A stretch of DNA of 64,000 nt, taken from NCBI RefSeq assembly GCF_000685215.1, contig NZ_ARYJ01000004.1:1-64000 (forward strand), read 5' to 3'. The stretch is from Hyphomonas jannaschiana VP2 (lineage in GTDB: Bacteria; Pseudomonadota; Alphaproteobacteria; Caulobacterales; Hyphomonadaceae). Below are positions 6,956-15,991 of the stretch, in pieces (position 1 is the first letter of the stretch; every line of letters starts with the position of its first letter). Position numbers and translations under genes: made by a program. The notes under the pieces are model-generated. The model saw only the letters and a list, made by a program, of their open reading frames with translations, ran no database searches and was not told where the DNA came from.

Positions 6956-8200
6956 CCCGAGGGGCCGGCGGCCGGTCACCAGCAGGGCATAGACACTCAG
7001 TATGCAGAAGACGATGGCTGCTGCGAGGAAGGGCAGGCTGGGGTTCGCCATATAGAGGATTGAGCCGAGCAGGGGGCCGACGACAAATCCGGCAGGCGGG
7101 GCAGAGGCGAGCAAGGCAGCCGCGCCTGCCTGTTCGGACCGGCCGACGGACAGGCTGCCGAGGGCATTGGCGGACGGCACGGCCAGCGCTGCACCGATGC
7201 CGACGACCACGAAACTGGTCATCACCATCCAGAAGGGGTGAAACAGGTCAGCCGAAATATAGCCCACTGCCAGCAGGCCGAGCCCGATGGGCAGGATGCG
7301 CCGCGGGTCCGGGCTGCGCCGGGAGACATAGCCGAACTGGACGATGATGATGGCGATGGACGTGCATGCCATGGTCAGGCCGGTATAGAGCACGACGGCC
7401 TGTTTGGCCGTCTGGGCGGCGGTGTCGGTGAATTCGTAGCGGTCCGCGATGAACCAGCCAATCGTCTGCTGGATCATGCCGACAGCGACGAAATAGACGA
7501 ACAGGAACATCAGGTGCGGGAAGACGCGCGGGTCGCGCATCGACAGCGGCGGCGGCCGGTCGTGATGATGCGGCAGCGGCCTTGTCGGCGGCAGGGCCAC
7601 GGCGATCAGGACGGCGACAATCAGGTTGAAGACGATCGTGCCCCAGAGCGGCGCCAGCGCCCCGACCCGGGCGAGGACTGCGGCGCCGGCCGGGCCTAGG
7701 ATCGAGCCAAGGCTCATTGCCGCGCCCAGCATGCCGAGCCCGCCGGCGCGGGTGGCGGGCGTGGTCGCATCCGTCATCGCTGCCATGGCGGCGGGCTGAA
7801 GGCCGGGCGCGAGAAAGCCGAACAGGGTGCGCACAAAGGCGAGCAGCAGGAACGCCATCAGCCCGGTGACAAGGCCGGCCAGCGCCGCGCTCAGCGCAAA
7901 CAGGAAGGCCATGTTTGCAAAGCCCATGGCCGTCAGCGAAAACACCATGACACGCTTGCGCCCGACCCGGTCGGCGATGCGGCCCCAGATGGGCGTGAAA
8001 ACCGTGTAGAGCACCGAGGAGAAGGTGAGGATGCCGGCGATCTCGATTTCGGTCAGCCCGGCCTCGCGGGCGAGGGGGGCGACAACCACGAAATTGATCG
8101 TCATGCCCGCGCCCATGGACACGGTGCCGAGGGCGATCATCAGCTTCTGGAACCGGGTGAGCGGCAAAAGCGGGGTATCGGAGTCCATATATTCCGTCAC
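6947..8200 (-). CDS. MFS transporter
   Basis: A 417-residue major facilitator with about 12 hydrophobic segments. Loop 2-3 carries the diagnostic GRIADRVGRKRVMVFS, and a His-rich central loop (PLPHHHDRPPP, residues ~210-222) separates the two halves. The second ATG, four codons in (8188), is an alternative start. It resembles drug:H+ antiporter-1 family members such as tetracycline or bacillibactin exporters. The substrate is unknown. Convergent with the VOC gene (9-bp overlap). Confidence 0.85.
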   Translation of the reverse strand: MTEYMDSDTPLLPLTRFQKLMIALGTVSMGAGMTINFVVVAPLAREAGLTEIEIAGILTFSSVLYTVFTPIWGRIADRVGRKRVMVFSLTAMGFANMAFLFALSAALAGLVTGLMAFLLLAFVRTLFGFLAPGLQPAAMAAMTDATTPATRAGGLGMLGAAMSLGSILGPAGAAVLARVGALAPLWGTIVFNLIVAVLIAVALPPTRPLPHHHDRPPPLSMRDPRVFPHLMFLFVYFVAVGMIQQTIGWFIADRYEFTDTAAQTAKQAVVLYTGLTMACTSIAIIIVQFGYVSRRSPDPRRILPIGLGLLAVGYISADLFHPFWMVMTSFVVVGIGAALAVPSANALGSLSVGRSEQAGAAALLASAPPAGFVVGPLLGSILYMANPSLPFLAAAIVFCILSVYALLVTGRRPLGSG

Positions 8201-8347
8201 CCGCCGCCTGTGCCTCCCGCTGATCTTGCCCCGAACCGGACAACGCTAGAACGCCCCGCGCGGCTTGCCAAACCCTTTTGCTGCGAGAGGGCACTGCGAC
8301 AGGGGGCTGGCTTGCGGGGAAGGGGCACACCAGTTTAAGGACGAACA

Positions 8348-8371
8348 AACCCTGGCCGAAACCCTGGCTGA
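8348..8371. repeat. Two 12-bp tandem units upstream of the YggT gene
   Basis: AACCCTGGCCGA is followed directly by AACCCTGGCTGA (one change) and the first four bases of a third copy. The repeat ends 17 bp before the ATG at 8389, in the place where a Shine-Dalgarno would be expected and none is evident. Confidence 0.7.
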
Positions 8372-8388
8372 AACCACGGACCCCGCGC

Positions 8389-8709
8389 ATGCATTCCCTT
8401 CTGGTGGCGATCTACATCTATTTCCTGAGCCCGCTTCTTACGCTGCTCCTGTTTCTGATCTTCGCTTATGTCATCATGAGCTGGCTGATTGCGTTCGGCG
8501 TCGTGTCGATGCGCAACCAGACCGTCCGGCAGATCCAGTATGCGCTGGACAGCGTGATGCTGCCCATGCTGCGCCCGATTCAGCGCTATGTGCCGCCGCT
8601 CGGCCAGCTGGACCTTTCGGTCTTCCTGCTGGCGCTGGGCATCATGTTCACCAAGGACTGGCTGCTGCCCACGATCATCAACATGACCGCGCCTTCCATC
8701 GGATACTGA
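8389..8709 (+). CDS. YggT family membrane protein
   Basis: A 106-residue inner-membrane protein with two to three hydrophobic segments and the family signature of a YALDSVMLPMLRPIQRY loop followed by LGQLDLSVFLLALG. The ATG at 8389 begins at the conserved N-terminus; a longer in-frame start at 8278 adds a non-family, basic segment. YggT followed by YggU/DUF167 is a conserved order in proteobacteria, and here YggU starts 7 bp downstream. YggT proteins have been linked to osmotic or cytoskeletal functions, but the mechanism is not established. Confidence 0.85.
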   Translation: MHSLLVAIYIYFLSPLLTLLLFLIFAYVIMSWLIAFGVVSMRNQTVRQIQYALDSVMLPMLRPIQRYVPPLGQLDLSVFLLALGIMFTKDWLLPTIINMTAPSIGY

Positions 8710-8716
8710 GGCCGGA

Positions 8717-8998
8717 TTGCTGCACCGCCTGACCGTCCGCGTTCAGCCCAAGGCCTCGGCCGACCGGGTCGAGGACTGGAGCGAGGACGATGCCGGGCGG
8801 AAATTCCTCAAAGTGCGCGTGCGCGCCGTGCCGGAGGATGGCAAGGCGAATGAAGCTGTCCAGAAACTGGTCGCGAAGTGGCTTGGCGTGCCGAAGTCTG
8901 CGGTCAGAGTCGTGACAGGCGGCAAGACTCGGCTAAAAGGCCTCGAAATCGATGGGCCGCCGGAGCTCGCGGCTCGCTTAAGCGGGGACGAGACATGA
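8717..8998 (+). CDS. YggU/DUF167 family protein
   Basis: A 93-residue DUF167 protein starting at TTG. It has the family pattern VRVQPKAS near the N-terminus, [17 protein letters not shown] in the middle and [14 protein letters not shown] near the end, and is full length. No catalytic activity is established for the family. It is translationally coupled to folD: the ATG of folD (8995) overlaps its TGA as ATGA. Confidence 0.88.
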   Translation: MLHRLTVRVQPKASADRVEDWSEDDAGRKFLKVRVRAVPEDGKANEAVQKLVAKWLGVPKSAVRVVTGGKTRLKGLEIDGPPELAARLSGDET

Positions 8999-9882
8999 CC
9001 GCCATCCGGATCAGTGGAAAAGACATATCTGCCGACGTGCGGGCCAAAGTGGCCGCCGAAGTGGCGAAGCTGCCGGTGAAGCCGTGCCTTGCGGTGATCC
9101 TGGTCGGCGAAGATCCGGCCAGCGAAGTCTATGTCCGCGGCAAGCTGAAGGACACCGAAGAGGCGGGCATGATCTCGGTGCATCATCGCCTGCCGGCAAC
9201 CGCCACGCAGGCCGAAGTGGAAGACCTGATTGCCGGCCTCAATGGCGACGACAATGTGGACGGCATCCTGCTGCAGCTACCGCTGCCCAAGGGGCTCGAC
9301 GCCGATGCCGCGATTGAGCGGATCGACCCGTCCAAGGATGTCGACGGCCTGACCGAAGTCTCCGCAGGGCGCCTGTCTCTGGGCAAGCCCGGCTTGCGCT
9401 CGTGCACGCCGTCCGGCTGCGTGATCATGGCGAAGCGCGCGCTTGGCAACGATCTTTCCGGCAAGCATGTAGTGGTGATCGGCCGCTCCATCCTGGTCGG
9501 CAAGCCGGCCGCGCTGTTGTTCCTGGCCGAGAACTGCACCGTCACCATCGCCCATTCGCGCACGAAGGACCTGCCCGCCGTCTGCCGCGAGGCGGACATC
9601 CTCGTGCCCGCCGTCGGGCGTCCGCAAATGGTCAAAGGCGACTGGCTGAAGCCCGGCGCCATGGTCATCGATGTCGGCATCAACCGGATCGACGCCCCGG
9701 AGAAGGGGGAGGGCAAGACCCGCCTCGTCGGCGATGCGGACTTTGAGAGCTGCGCGGACGTCGCCGGATACATCACCCCGGTGCCGGGCGGGGTCGGCCT
9801 GATGACGCGGGCCTGCCTGCTGGTGAATACGCTCTATGCCGCCTGCGCCCGCCGCGGCTGGCAGGCACCGGAAATCGGATGA
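8995..9882 (+). CDS. folD: Bifunctional methylenetetrahydrofolate dehydrogenase/cyclohydrolase FolD
   Basis: A 295-residue FolD, which oxidises 5,10-methylene-THF with NADP+ to methenyl-THF and hydrolyses it to 10-formyl-THF in the cytosol. Seen here are SEVYVRGK with the catalytic Lys, [10 protein letters not shown], the SKDVDGLT box, the NADP-binding [13 protein letters not shown] and the C-terminal [13 protein letters not shown]. Length and motif order match the family. The start at 8995 overlaps the YggU stop; a longer frame from 8878 would run through YggU and is discarded. The stop overlaps the HNH gene start as ATGA. Confidence 0.97.
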   Translation: MTAIRISGKDISADVRAKVAAEVAKLPVKPCLAVILVGEDPASEVYVRGKLKDTEEAGMISVHHRLPATATQAEVEDLIAGLNGDDNVDGILLQLPLPKGLDADAAIERIDPSKDVDGLTEVSAGRLSLGKPGLRSCTPSGCVIMAKRALGNDLSGKHVVVIGRSILVGKPAALLFLAENCTVTIAHSRTKDLPAVCREADILVPAVGRPQMVKGDWLKPGAMVIDVGINRIDAPEKGEGKTRLVGDADFESCADVAGYITPVPGGVGLMTRACLLVNTLYAACARRGWQAPEIG

Positions 9883-10154
9883 GCCAACCCTACGCCCCGA
9901 CCGAGACGCCGCTGTTCAAGGCATTGTGGGAAGCCCAGGAAGGGCGCTGCGCGCTGTGCGGCCTGTCGATGCCGTCGAGCCGGTTCGATGTCGCCCATTC
10001 CACGCTCTGGAAACACCAGCGGCCGACCTATGACCACATCATCGCTGTTGCCCGCGGCGGGCCGGATACGGCGGACAATCTCCAGCTGGCGCATGCGCGC
10101 TGCAACAAGGTGAAGGGCATGGGCAATGTCCGCCCGCCCCTCCGGAAAGACTAG
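9879..10154 (+). CDS. HNH endonuclease-domain protein
   Basis: A 91-residue protein that is little more than an HNH nuclease module: a zinc-binding CALC (residues ~25-28), the catalytic YDHII (~49-53), and HARCNKVKG with the final His, Cys and Asn. Small stand-alone HNH proteins occur in restriction, homing and phage packaging systems, but nothing mobile surrounds this one. It is joined to folD by an ATGA overlap, which suggests a household role in DNA or RNA repair. The target is unknown. Confidence 0.85.
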   Translation: MSQPYAPTETPLFKALWEAQEGRCALCGLSMPSSRFDVAHSTLWKHQRPTYDHIIAVARGGPDTADNLQLAHARCNKVKGMGNVRPPLRKD

Positions 10155-10164
10155 GCAGAAAAGA

Positions 10165-10905
10165 CTAGGCGAGCCCGGCGTCCTTCGCGGCGGCCTGATA
10201 GGTGCGCGACACCGGCACGTCTGTGCCATTCTTCAGAACCAGCACCAGCTTGCCATTGTCACGCCGCGCATCGCTGACGCCAGCCTTCGCCACCCACCAG
10301 GACCGGTGCACCTGCACGCCGGCGGCGCCGTCCAGTTCGCGCACCGCATCGGCCAGCCGCATCAGGATCAGTTCCTCGCCGAGACTGGTATAGACCCGAA
10401 GGTAATGGTCTTCGGAGGAGACCGCCCAGAGCTCGGCCCGGCGGAATTTCACGGGCAGCCGGTCAAGGAAGCGCTGCGTCGTATCGGCCGGTTCAGCTCC
10501 TCCGGCAGAAGCTGTTTCCCTGGCCCTTGAGATCAGCAAACCGGCCAGCGTCAGCATCACTGAGATCGCAAAGACATAGACATATTGCAGCGGCAGAAGA
10601 TGGACCGGCACCCAGATGCCGAAAGCGCCCATATAGAGGTAAAGTGAAGCGAGCACGGGCACGGAAATGAGCGCCGCCGTCACCGTGACCTGAACCGGCA
10701 CCAGATTGCCCACGAGTTTGCGATCGAAAATAGCCGGGATGACGAATTCGGATGTGGCAACGCCGACCGTACAGGTGACCACCCACATCAGGAAACGGAC
10801 CCAGACCGGCGAATCCTGGTCGTAGACGCCGAAAAAGGTGAGCAGCGCCGAGATCCCGAGGATCACCGCTGCATCCCGCAGCCGGTTCTTCAGGTAATCC
10901 GGCAT
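10165..10905 (-). CDS. Membrane-anchored LytTR transcriptional regulator
   Basis: A 246-residue protein with four predicted transmembrane helices (residues ~10-140) and a C-terminal LytTR DNA-binding domain (~150-246) containing ELWAVSSEDHYLRVYTS and QVHRSWWVAKAGV. The start at 10905 has AGGAG six bases upstream; an extra in-frame 39 residues upstream are unlikely. It diverges from the DUF2141 and DUF2306 genes, a pairing seen repeatedly in alphaproteobacteria, so it probably controls them from the membrane. No receiver domain is present; the signal must be sensed through the membrane part. Confidence 0.85.
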   Translation of the reverse strand: MPDYLKNRLRDAAVILGISALLTFFGVYDQDSPVWVRFLMWVVTCTVGVATSEFVIPAIFDRKLVGNLVPVQVTVTAALISVPVLASLYLYMGAFGIWVPVHLLPLQYVYVFAISVMLTLAGLLISRARETASAGGAEPADTTQRFLDRLPVKFRRAELWAVSSEDHYLRVYTSLGEELILMRLADAVRELDGAAGVQVHRSWWVAKAGVSDARRDNGKLVLVLKNGTDVPVSRTYQAAAKDAGLA

Positions 10906-11080
10906 GTCAGCTCCTTGCATTTCGCGCTTCGCGAACCGTTCTGGCCGCATTTCACGAAGGATTCCAGCCTCTCCGCGTAGTTCGCATGGCAGGGGCGGCA
11001 GGGCTGCGCAATCTCTCCTCATCGACCGCCGGACAGGGCCTTAAAACGCCGGGCTCGGCCCCCAAACGAGGAGACAACTT

Positions 11081-11500
11081 ATGAAACGCATTCTGAATTC
11101 CATCATCGCCGCTGCCCTTGCTGCCGGGATCGCCGGACAGGCCGCCGCCGCGGATCTGACCATCCGCATCGAAGGCGTGGAGGAGGCCACCGGCACAATC
11201 CATGTCGCCGTGTTCGGCGCCGATGGCTGGGACGAAAACGATGCCGTGGCCGGCAGGCTGGCCCCGGCGGAAGAGGGCGCCGAGCTGGTCTTCACCGGCC
11301 TCGAACCGGGCGCATACGGCATCAAGGTCTATCAGGATGTCGACGACAATGGCGAGCTGAACCTTGGCATGTGGCGCATCCCGACCGAGCCCTACGGCTT
11401 CTCGAATGACGCGTCGGCCAGCATGGGCCCGCCGAAATTCAAATTGGCCCGCATCGACCTGCCGGAAGCCGGCACCGTTCACACCATCACGCTTCAGTAA
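11081..11500 (+). CDS. DUF2141 secreted protein
   Basis: A 139-residue exported protein with a Sec signal peptide ending in AAAADL (cleavage near residue 24). The mature part is a single DUF2141 beta-sandwich with the motifs IHVAVFGADGW, GLEPGAYGIKVYQDVDDNGEL and PTEPYGFSNDA. An AGGAG lies upstream of the ATG. DUF2141 has no established activity; the D-x-D-D-N-G loop looks like a calcium-type or ligand loop. It lies 38 bp before the DUF2306 gene and is divergent from the LytTR regulator. Confidence 0.88.
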   Translation: MKRILNSIIAAALAAGIAGQAAAADLTIRIEGVEEATGTIHVAVFGADGWDENDAVAGRLAPAEEGAELVFTGLEPGAYGIKVYQDVDDNGELNLGMWRIPTEPYGFSNDASASMGPPKFKLARIDLPEAGTVHTITLQ

Positions 11501-11538
11501 TCCACTTCGCCCCTTTTTCTCTGAAGGAACACGCTATC

Positions 11539-12087
11539 ATGTCCGATCTCACCCAGACCTTCCGCCGTTTCGCCCTGCCCAGAAGACGGCCAGGCCGCCT
11601 GACGATCCTGCTGCTCATCGCGGCCATCGCCTATGGGCTGGTCAGCTGGATGATCCTGAATTCGGCCGGCAATCCGCCGGTCCGCTTCCGGATTGATGTC
11701 ACGCCCTTCCTTCAGGCCAGTTTCGTGATCAAGCTTCACGTGCTGGGGGCGGTGACAGCGTTTGCCATAGGGGTCGTGCTGCTGCGCGGCGTGAAAGGGT
11801 CAGGCTTGCATCGCAAGCTTGGCTACACCTGGGTCGCGGCGATGGCTGTCACGGCGGTCAGCTCGTTCTTCATCACGGGGCTGAACGGAGCGAATTTCAG
11901 CTTCATTCACGGCCTCTCGGCCTGGACGATCATCGGCCTGCCGATGGGCATCGCGGCGGCGCGGCGCAAGAATATCCGCAAGCATTCGAAGGATATGACC
12001 AACATGTTTGTCGGAGGCCTGCTGATTGCCGGACTGTTCACCTTCCTGCCCGGACGCATGCTCTGGTCGATTTTCTTCGCGGTGTGA
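11539..12087 (+). CDS. DUF2306 membrane protein
   Basis: A 182-residue integral membrane protein with about five hydrophobic segments and the family features: conserved His residues in VIKLHVLGAVTAF, HRKLGYTWV and RKHSKDM. The histidines on helices suggest haem or metal binding, by analogy with cytochrome b561-like membrane proteins, but this is not shown. Co-transcribed with the DUF2141 gene (38-bp gap). Together with the LytTR protein it forms a three-gene unit of unknown function. Confidence 0.85.
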   Translation: MSDLTQTFRRFALPRRRPGRLTILLLIAAIAYGLVSWMILNSAGNPPVRFRIDVTPFLQASFVIKLHVLGAVTAFAIGVVLLRGVKGSGLHRKLGYTWVAAMAVTAVSSFFITGLNGANFSFIHGLSAWTIIGLPMGIAAARRKNIRKHSKDMTNMFVGGLLIAGLFTFLPGRMLWSIFFAV

Positions 12088-12156
12088 CGGACTAGGCCCT
12101 TACCGCTCCGCCGAAAGGCCGCTACAGGGAAGTGTAGCCAGAAAAGAGAGCGGGAG

Positions 12157-13323
12157 ATGAAAAGGGCAGCCTTGTTGGCATCATTGATCGGTCTTGCCGC
12201 CTGCCAGGCGCCGGGGCCGATTTCCATTCCGGGGATTACGCGCGCACCTCAAAGTGCCGAAGAGGCGCTGGAAGCCTATTATCGCGCACTGCCGGATGAC
12301 TATTACCCCGAGGCGCCCCCAGGCTTGCCGCTACCGTCTTCCGATCAGGCCATCAGCCGCATTCTTGTCGGCTCCTGCCTCGACGAGGAGAAGGGCGATA
12401 ACGAAACCCTCCGCTCGGTTGCGGCGACGCCCGCCGACCTGTTCCTGATGATCGGGGACAATGTCTATGGCGACTCCGACGGGGACGCCTATCGCACCGG
12501 CGACGCGGACCTGACCGAACTGCGCGAGAGCTTTTCCGATCTCGCCGCGCGGCCGGATTTCCAGGCCGTGCGCAAGGCGCATCCGATGATGGTGGCCTGG
12601 GACGATCATGATTACGGCCTGAACGATGGCGGCAAGCATTTCGCGTTCCGCCGCCTGTCGGAGCGGATCCATGAACGCTTCTGGGGCCTCGCGAACAAGG
12701 ATGTCGGCGCCTGGCCCGGCACCTATTACGCCCGCAGTTTCGGCCCGGAAGGGAAGCGCACCCAGATCATCATGCTGGACACGCGCTTCTTCCGCTCTGA
12801 CCTGACCGACACGGACGATGCCAGCGTGAAGGGCAAGGAGCGCTACATGCCGTCCAGCGATCCCAATCAGGACATGCTGGGCAACGACCAGTGGACCTGG
12901 CTGGAGAATGAGCTGCAGAAGCCGGCAGACCTGCGCCTGATCGTGTCTTCGATCCAGGTCATGTCCGATGCGCATGGCTGGGAGGCCTGGTCGCGCCTGC
13001 CGGCAGAGCGGCAACGGCTCTACAGACTGATCCGCGAGACCGGTGCGCAGGGCGTCGTCTTCGTATCGGGCGACCGGCACACAGGCTTCCTCTACAAGGC
13101 GGACGATCTGTTGCCGTATCCGGTCTATGAGCTGACCGCATCCTCGTTCAACAAGTCCTACCGGGATACGACTGACGAAATGGACGCCCGCCAGATCGGG
13201 GCGGGGTATCCGAAGGAGAATTTCGGATCACTGGATATTAACTGGGACGAGGGTACGGTGACGCTCGCCATCCACGCCAGTGACGGTTCAACTGTCGAGG
13301 AAGCAACCGACAAATTCAGGTAG
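12157..13323 (+). CDS. PhoD-like phosphatase/phosphodiesterase lipoprotein
   Basis: A 388-residue lipoprotein (lipobox LAAC near residue 16) with a metallophosphoesterase fold of the PhoD-like kind. Metal-site motifs are RILVGSC, FLMIGDNVYGD, AWDDHDYGLND and, near the C-terminus, VVFVSGDRHTGF. The family hydrolyses phosphate mono- or diesters outside the cytoplasm, often under phosphate limitation. No Pho-box is evident in the short 69-bp upstream gap. The next gene, an MFS transporter, begins 5 bp after the stop, so the pair may form an operon. Confidence 0.88.
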   Translation: MKRAALLASLIGLAACQAPGPISIPGITRAPQSAEEALEAYYRALPDDYYPEAPPGLPLPSSDQAISRILVGSCLDEEKGDNETLRSVAATPADLFLMIGDNVYGDSDGDAYRTGDADLTELRESFSDLAARPDFQAVRKAHPMMVAWDDHDYGLNDGGKHFAFRRLSERIHERFWGLANKDVGAWPGTYYARSFGPEGKRTQIIMLDTRFFRSDLTDTDDASVKGKERYMPSSDPNQDMLGNDQWTWLENELQKPADLRLIVSSIQVMSDAHGWEAWSRLPAERQRLYRLIRETGAQGVVFVSGDRHTGFLYKADDLLPYPVYELTASSFNKSYRDTTDEMDARQIGAGYPKENFGSLDINWDEGTVTLAIHASDGSTVEEATDKFR

Positions 13324-13328
13324 GCAGA

Positions 13329-14681
13329 ATGCCGCTCAGTCCCTCGATGTCCGACACGCGTAACGTGATCGTCCTCATCATCGCCGTGATGATCCTTCAG
13401 ATCGCGGGCGGTCTGATCAGCGTGCTGACACCTCTCGGCCTCGAAGCCATGGATACGCCGCCGCAGGCCATCGGTCTGATCGCGGCGCTCTATGCGGCCG
13501 GTTTCATGCTGGGGGCCTGGATTTCGCCCCGGGCGCTGGCGACATTCGGACACATCCGCCTCTTTGCCGCAGCTTCCGCGATGAACGCGGTCAGCGTGCT
13601 GTCTCTGTCGCTGGTGCATGATGCGCTGTTCTGGGCACCGGTCCGGGTGATCATGGGCGTGTCGCTGGCGCTGAGCTTTACGAGCATCGAAAGCTGGCTC
13701 GGCAGCGCCGTGCCGGACAAGTCGCGCGGCAATGTGATGGGCATCTATCACACGGGCGCAAAACTCTCCTTGATGATTGGTCCGTTTTTCGTGGCAGGCC
13801 TCTCGCCGCTGGACACGCGGGCCTATACCTGGGCGGCGCTGTTCCTGACACTGGCGCTGGTACCGGTCTGCCTGACGCGCCGCGAACAGCCGGTCATTCC
13901 GGAACGCCGGTCCATGCCGCTGAAGGCGCTCTACCAGCTCGCCCCGGCGGCGGTGCTGGGGGCGCTGATCGCGGGGACGGTGAACACCGGCACCCAGTCG
14001 CTGCTGCCGATCTATTTCGAAAGCTTCAAGCTCGGGGGAGGGGGCACCGGCGCGGCCGCCATCGCCAGCGCGGCGGCCTGGATGGGCGGTCTCCTTCTGC
14101 AATGGCCGGCCGGGCGCCTGTCCGACCGGATCGAACGCCGGCTTGTGATTGCGGGTCTCGGTGCCATGTCGGCACTGGCGGCGTTGTTCATCGCTATTTT
14201 CGGGACGCGGCTCAGTGAAGTTTCCGTGATCATCGCGCTCGGCGTCTGGGGTGCCGGGGCGCTGTCCTTCTACAGCCTGTGCGTGGCGCACGCGATCGAC
14301 CGGACGCCCAAAGTGCTTATTCCACAGGTTATGTCAGGCCTGCTGTTCGTGTGGGCCGGCGGATCGATCATCGGGCCGCTGCTTTCGGGTTTTGCGATGC
14401 GGGCCGTGGGCGAGCTTGGCCTGTTCGGCCTGGCGGGAATCCTGCTGATCGCGCTGACCATCATCATGGTGCTGCGCGTGCGCTCCAAACCCGTCGCCAT
14501 CGAAGACAAGCTGGCCGAATGGAGCCCCGTCCTGCCGACGCCGCTGGCCAGTGTGAAGCTCGATCCGCGCATGTCGGACGCACCCGACAAAGCAGAACCC
14601 GAAACCGGTGAGGACGCAGACGGGGAAGAGGGACCGGATTCCCCGGCCGATATGGAAGACAGCCCTAAGTCCAAAGTTTAG
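13329..14681 (+). CDS. MFS transporter (YcaD-like) with acidic C-terminal tail
   Basis: A 450-residue, 12-helix transporter of the YcaD-like MFS branch: SIESWLGSAVPDKSRG after helix 4 and LLLQWPAGRLSDRIERR between helices 8 and 9. The last ~50 residues form a strongly acidic cytoplasmic tail (EPETGEDADGEEGPDSP) unusual for the family. It follows the phosphatase by 5 bp, so it may import a product of that enzyme, but this is only a neighbourhood inference. Confidence 0.83.
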   Translation: MPLSPSMSDTRNVIVLIIAVMILQIAGGLISVLTPLGLEAMDTPPQAIGLIAALYAAGFMLGAWISPRALATFGHIRLFAAASAMNAVSVLSLSLVHDALFWAPVRVIMGVSLALSFTSIESWLGSAVPDKSRGNVMGIYHTGAKLSLMIGPFFVAGLSPLDTRAYTWAALFLTLALVPVCLTRREQPVIPERRSMPLKALYQLAPAAVLGALIAGTVNTGTQSLLPIYFESFKLGGGGTGAAAIASAAAWMGGLLLQWPAGRLSDRIERRLVIAGLGAMSALAALFIAIFGTRLSEVSVIIALGVWGAGALSFYSLCVAHAIDRTPKVLIPQVMSGLLFVWAGGSIIGPLLSGFAMRAVGELGLFGLAGILLIALTIIMVLRVRSKPVAIEDKLAEWSPVLPTPLASVKLDPRMSDAPDKAEPETGEDADGEEGPDSPADMEDSPKSKV

Positions 14682-14692
14682 TACCCAGCTGG

Positions 14693-14720
14693 TTGCCGCG
14701 TGGCGCAGGCCTGTTATACA
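14693..14720 (+). promoter_or_regulatory. Candidate sigma-70-type promoter of the suc genes
   Basis: TTGCCG at 14693-14698 and TATACA at 14715-14720 are separated by 16 bp, about 66 bp before the sucC start codon. This is the best promoter-like match in the gap before sucC. No operator was identified. Confidence 0.45.
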
Positions 14721-14786
14721 GCCCCCCACCACGCTGGGGCAGGGATCCTGCCGGGGCGGGCCAGGCAAACAAGGCAAGAGCACAGA

Positions 14787-15983
14787 ATGAACATCCACGA
14801 ATACCAGGCCAAAGCCGTGCTGAAATCTTTCGGTGCGCCGGTCGCGGACGGCGTTCCCGTCCTGTCTCTGGACGATGTCCAGAAAGCTGTCGACACACTC
14901 CCGGGCCCGCTCTGGGTCGTTAAATCGCAGATCCACGCAGGTGGCCGCGGCAAGGGCAAGTTCGTGGAGCCCGAAGCCGGCGAAAAGGGCGGTGTCCGCC
15001 TCGCCTTCAACAAGGAAGACGTGATGACCTATGCCAAGCAGATGCTTGGCCATCACCTCGTCACGGCTCAGACCGGCCCGGCCGGCAAGCAGGTGAATCG
15101 TCTCTACATCGAAGACGGCGCCGACATCGACCGGGAACTCTACCTTTCCATGCTGGTTGACCGCAGCACGTCGCGCGTCGCCTTCATGGTCTCCACCGAA
15201 GGCGGCATGGACATCGAACAGGTGGCCCACGACACGCCGGAGAAAATCCTGACGCTCAGCATCGACCCGGAAACCGGCGTCACCGATGCAGACATTGCCA
15301 AGCTCAATGACGCGCTGAAGCTGGAAGGCACAGCGGCTGAAGACGGCAAGAAACTCTTCCCGATCCTCTACAAGGCGTTCACCGAAAAGGACATGAGCCT
15401 GCTCGAAGTGAACCCGCTGATCGTGATGGACAACGGCCACCTGCGCGTCCTCGACGCCAAGGTCTCCTTCGACGGCAACGCCCTGTTCCGTCACCCGGAC
15501 ATCGTGGACCTCCGCGACAAGACCGAGGAAGACGAGAAGGAAATCGAGGCCTCCGAATGGGACCTCGCCTACATCGCCCTCGACGGTACCATCGGCTGCA
15601 TGGTCAACGGTGCAGGCCTCGCCATGGCGACGATGGACATCATCAAGCTGTACGGCGAAGAGCCGGCCAATTTCTGTGACGTCGGCGGCGGCGCCGGCAA
15701 GGAGAAAGTGGCTGCTGCCTTCAAGATCATCATGAAGGATCCGAACGTGAAGGGGATCCTCGTGAACATCTTCGGCGGCATCATGAAGTGCGACGTGATC
15801 GCCGAAGGCGTGATCGCAGCCGTGAAAGAAACCAATCTGGCGGTTCCGCTGGTCGTTCGCCTCGAAGGCACGAATGTCGACCTCGGCAAGAAAATCATCG
15901 CCGAGTCCGGCCTGAACGTCATTCCGGCCGATGACCTCGACGATGCCGCCCAGAAAATCGTGAACGCAGTTAAAGGCGCCTGA
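14787..15983 (+). CDS. sucC: Succinyl-CoA synthetase subunit beta
   Basis: A 398-residue ADP/GDP-forming succinate-CoA ligase beta subunit. It has the ATP-grasp fold: start [16 protein letters not shown], the nucleotide-binding [23 protein letters not shown] and the Mg2+/phosphate region GGGAGKEKV followed by [12 protein letters not shown]. With SucD it interconverts succinyl-CoA and succinate with substrate-level phosphorylation. The ATG at 14787 matches the conserved N-terminus; an in-frame start at 14700 would add 29 non-family residues. sucD follows after 8 bp. Confidence 0.97.
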   Translation: MNIHEYQAKAVLKSFGAPVADGVPVLSLDDVQKAVDTLPGPLWVVKSQIHAGGRGKGKFVEPEAGEKGGVRLAFNKEDVMTYAKQMLGHHLVTAQTGPAGKQVNRLYIEDGADIDRELYLSMLVDRSTSRVAFMVSTEGGMDIEQVAHDTPEKILTLSIDPETGVTDADIAKLNDALKLEGTAAEDGKKLFPILYKAFTEKDMSLLEVNPLIVMDNGHLRVLDAKVSFDGNALFRHPDIVDLRDKTEEDEKEIEASEWDLAYIALDGTIGCMVNGAGLAMATMDIIKLYGEEPANFCDVGGGAGKEKVAAAFKIIMKDPNVKGILVNIFGGIMKCDVIAEGVIAAVKETNLAVPLVVRLEGTNVDLGKKIIAESGLNVIPADDLDDAAQKIVNAVKGA

Positions 15984-15991
15984 GACCAGAC

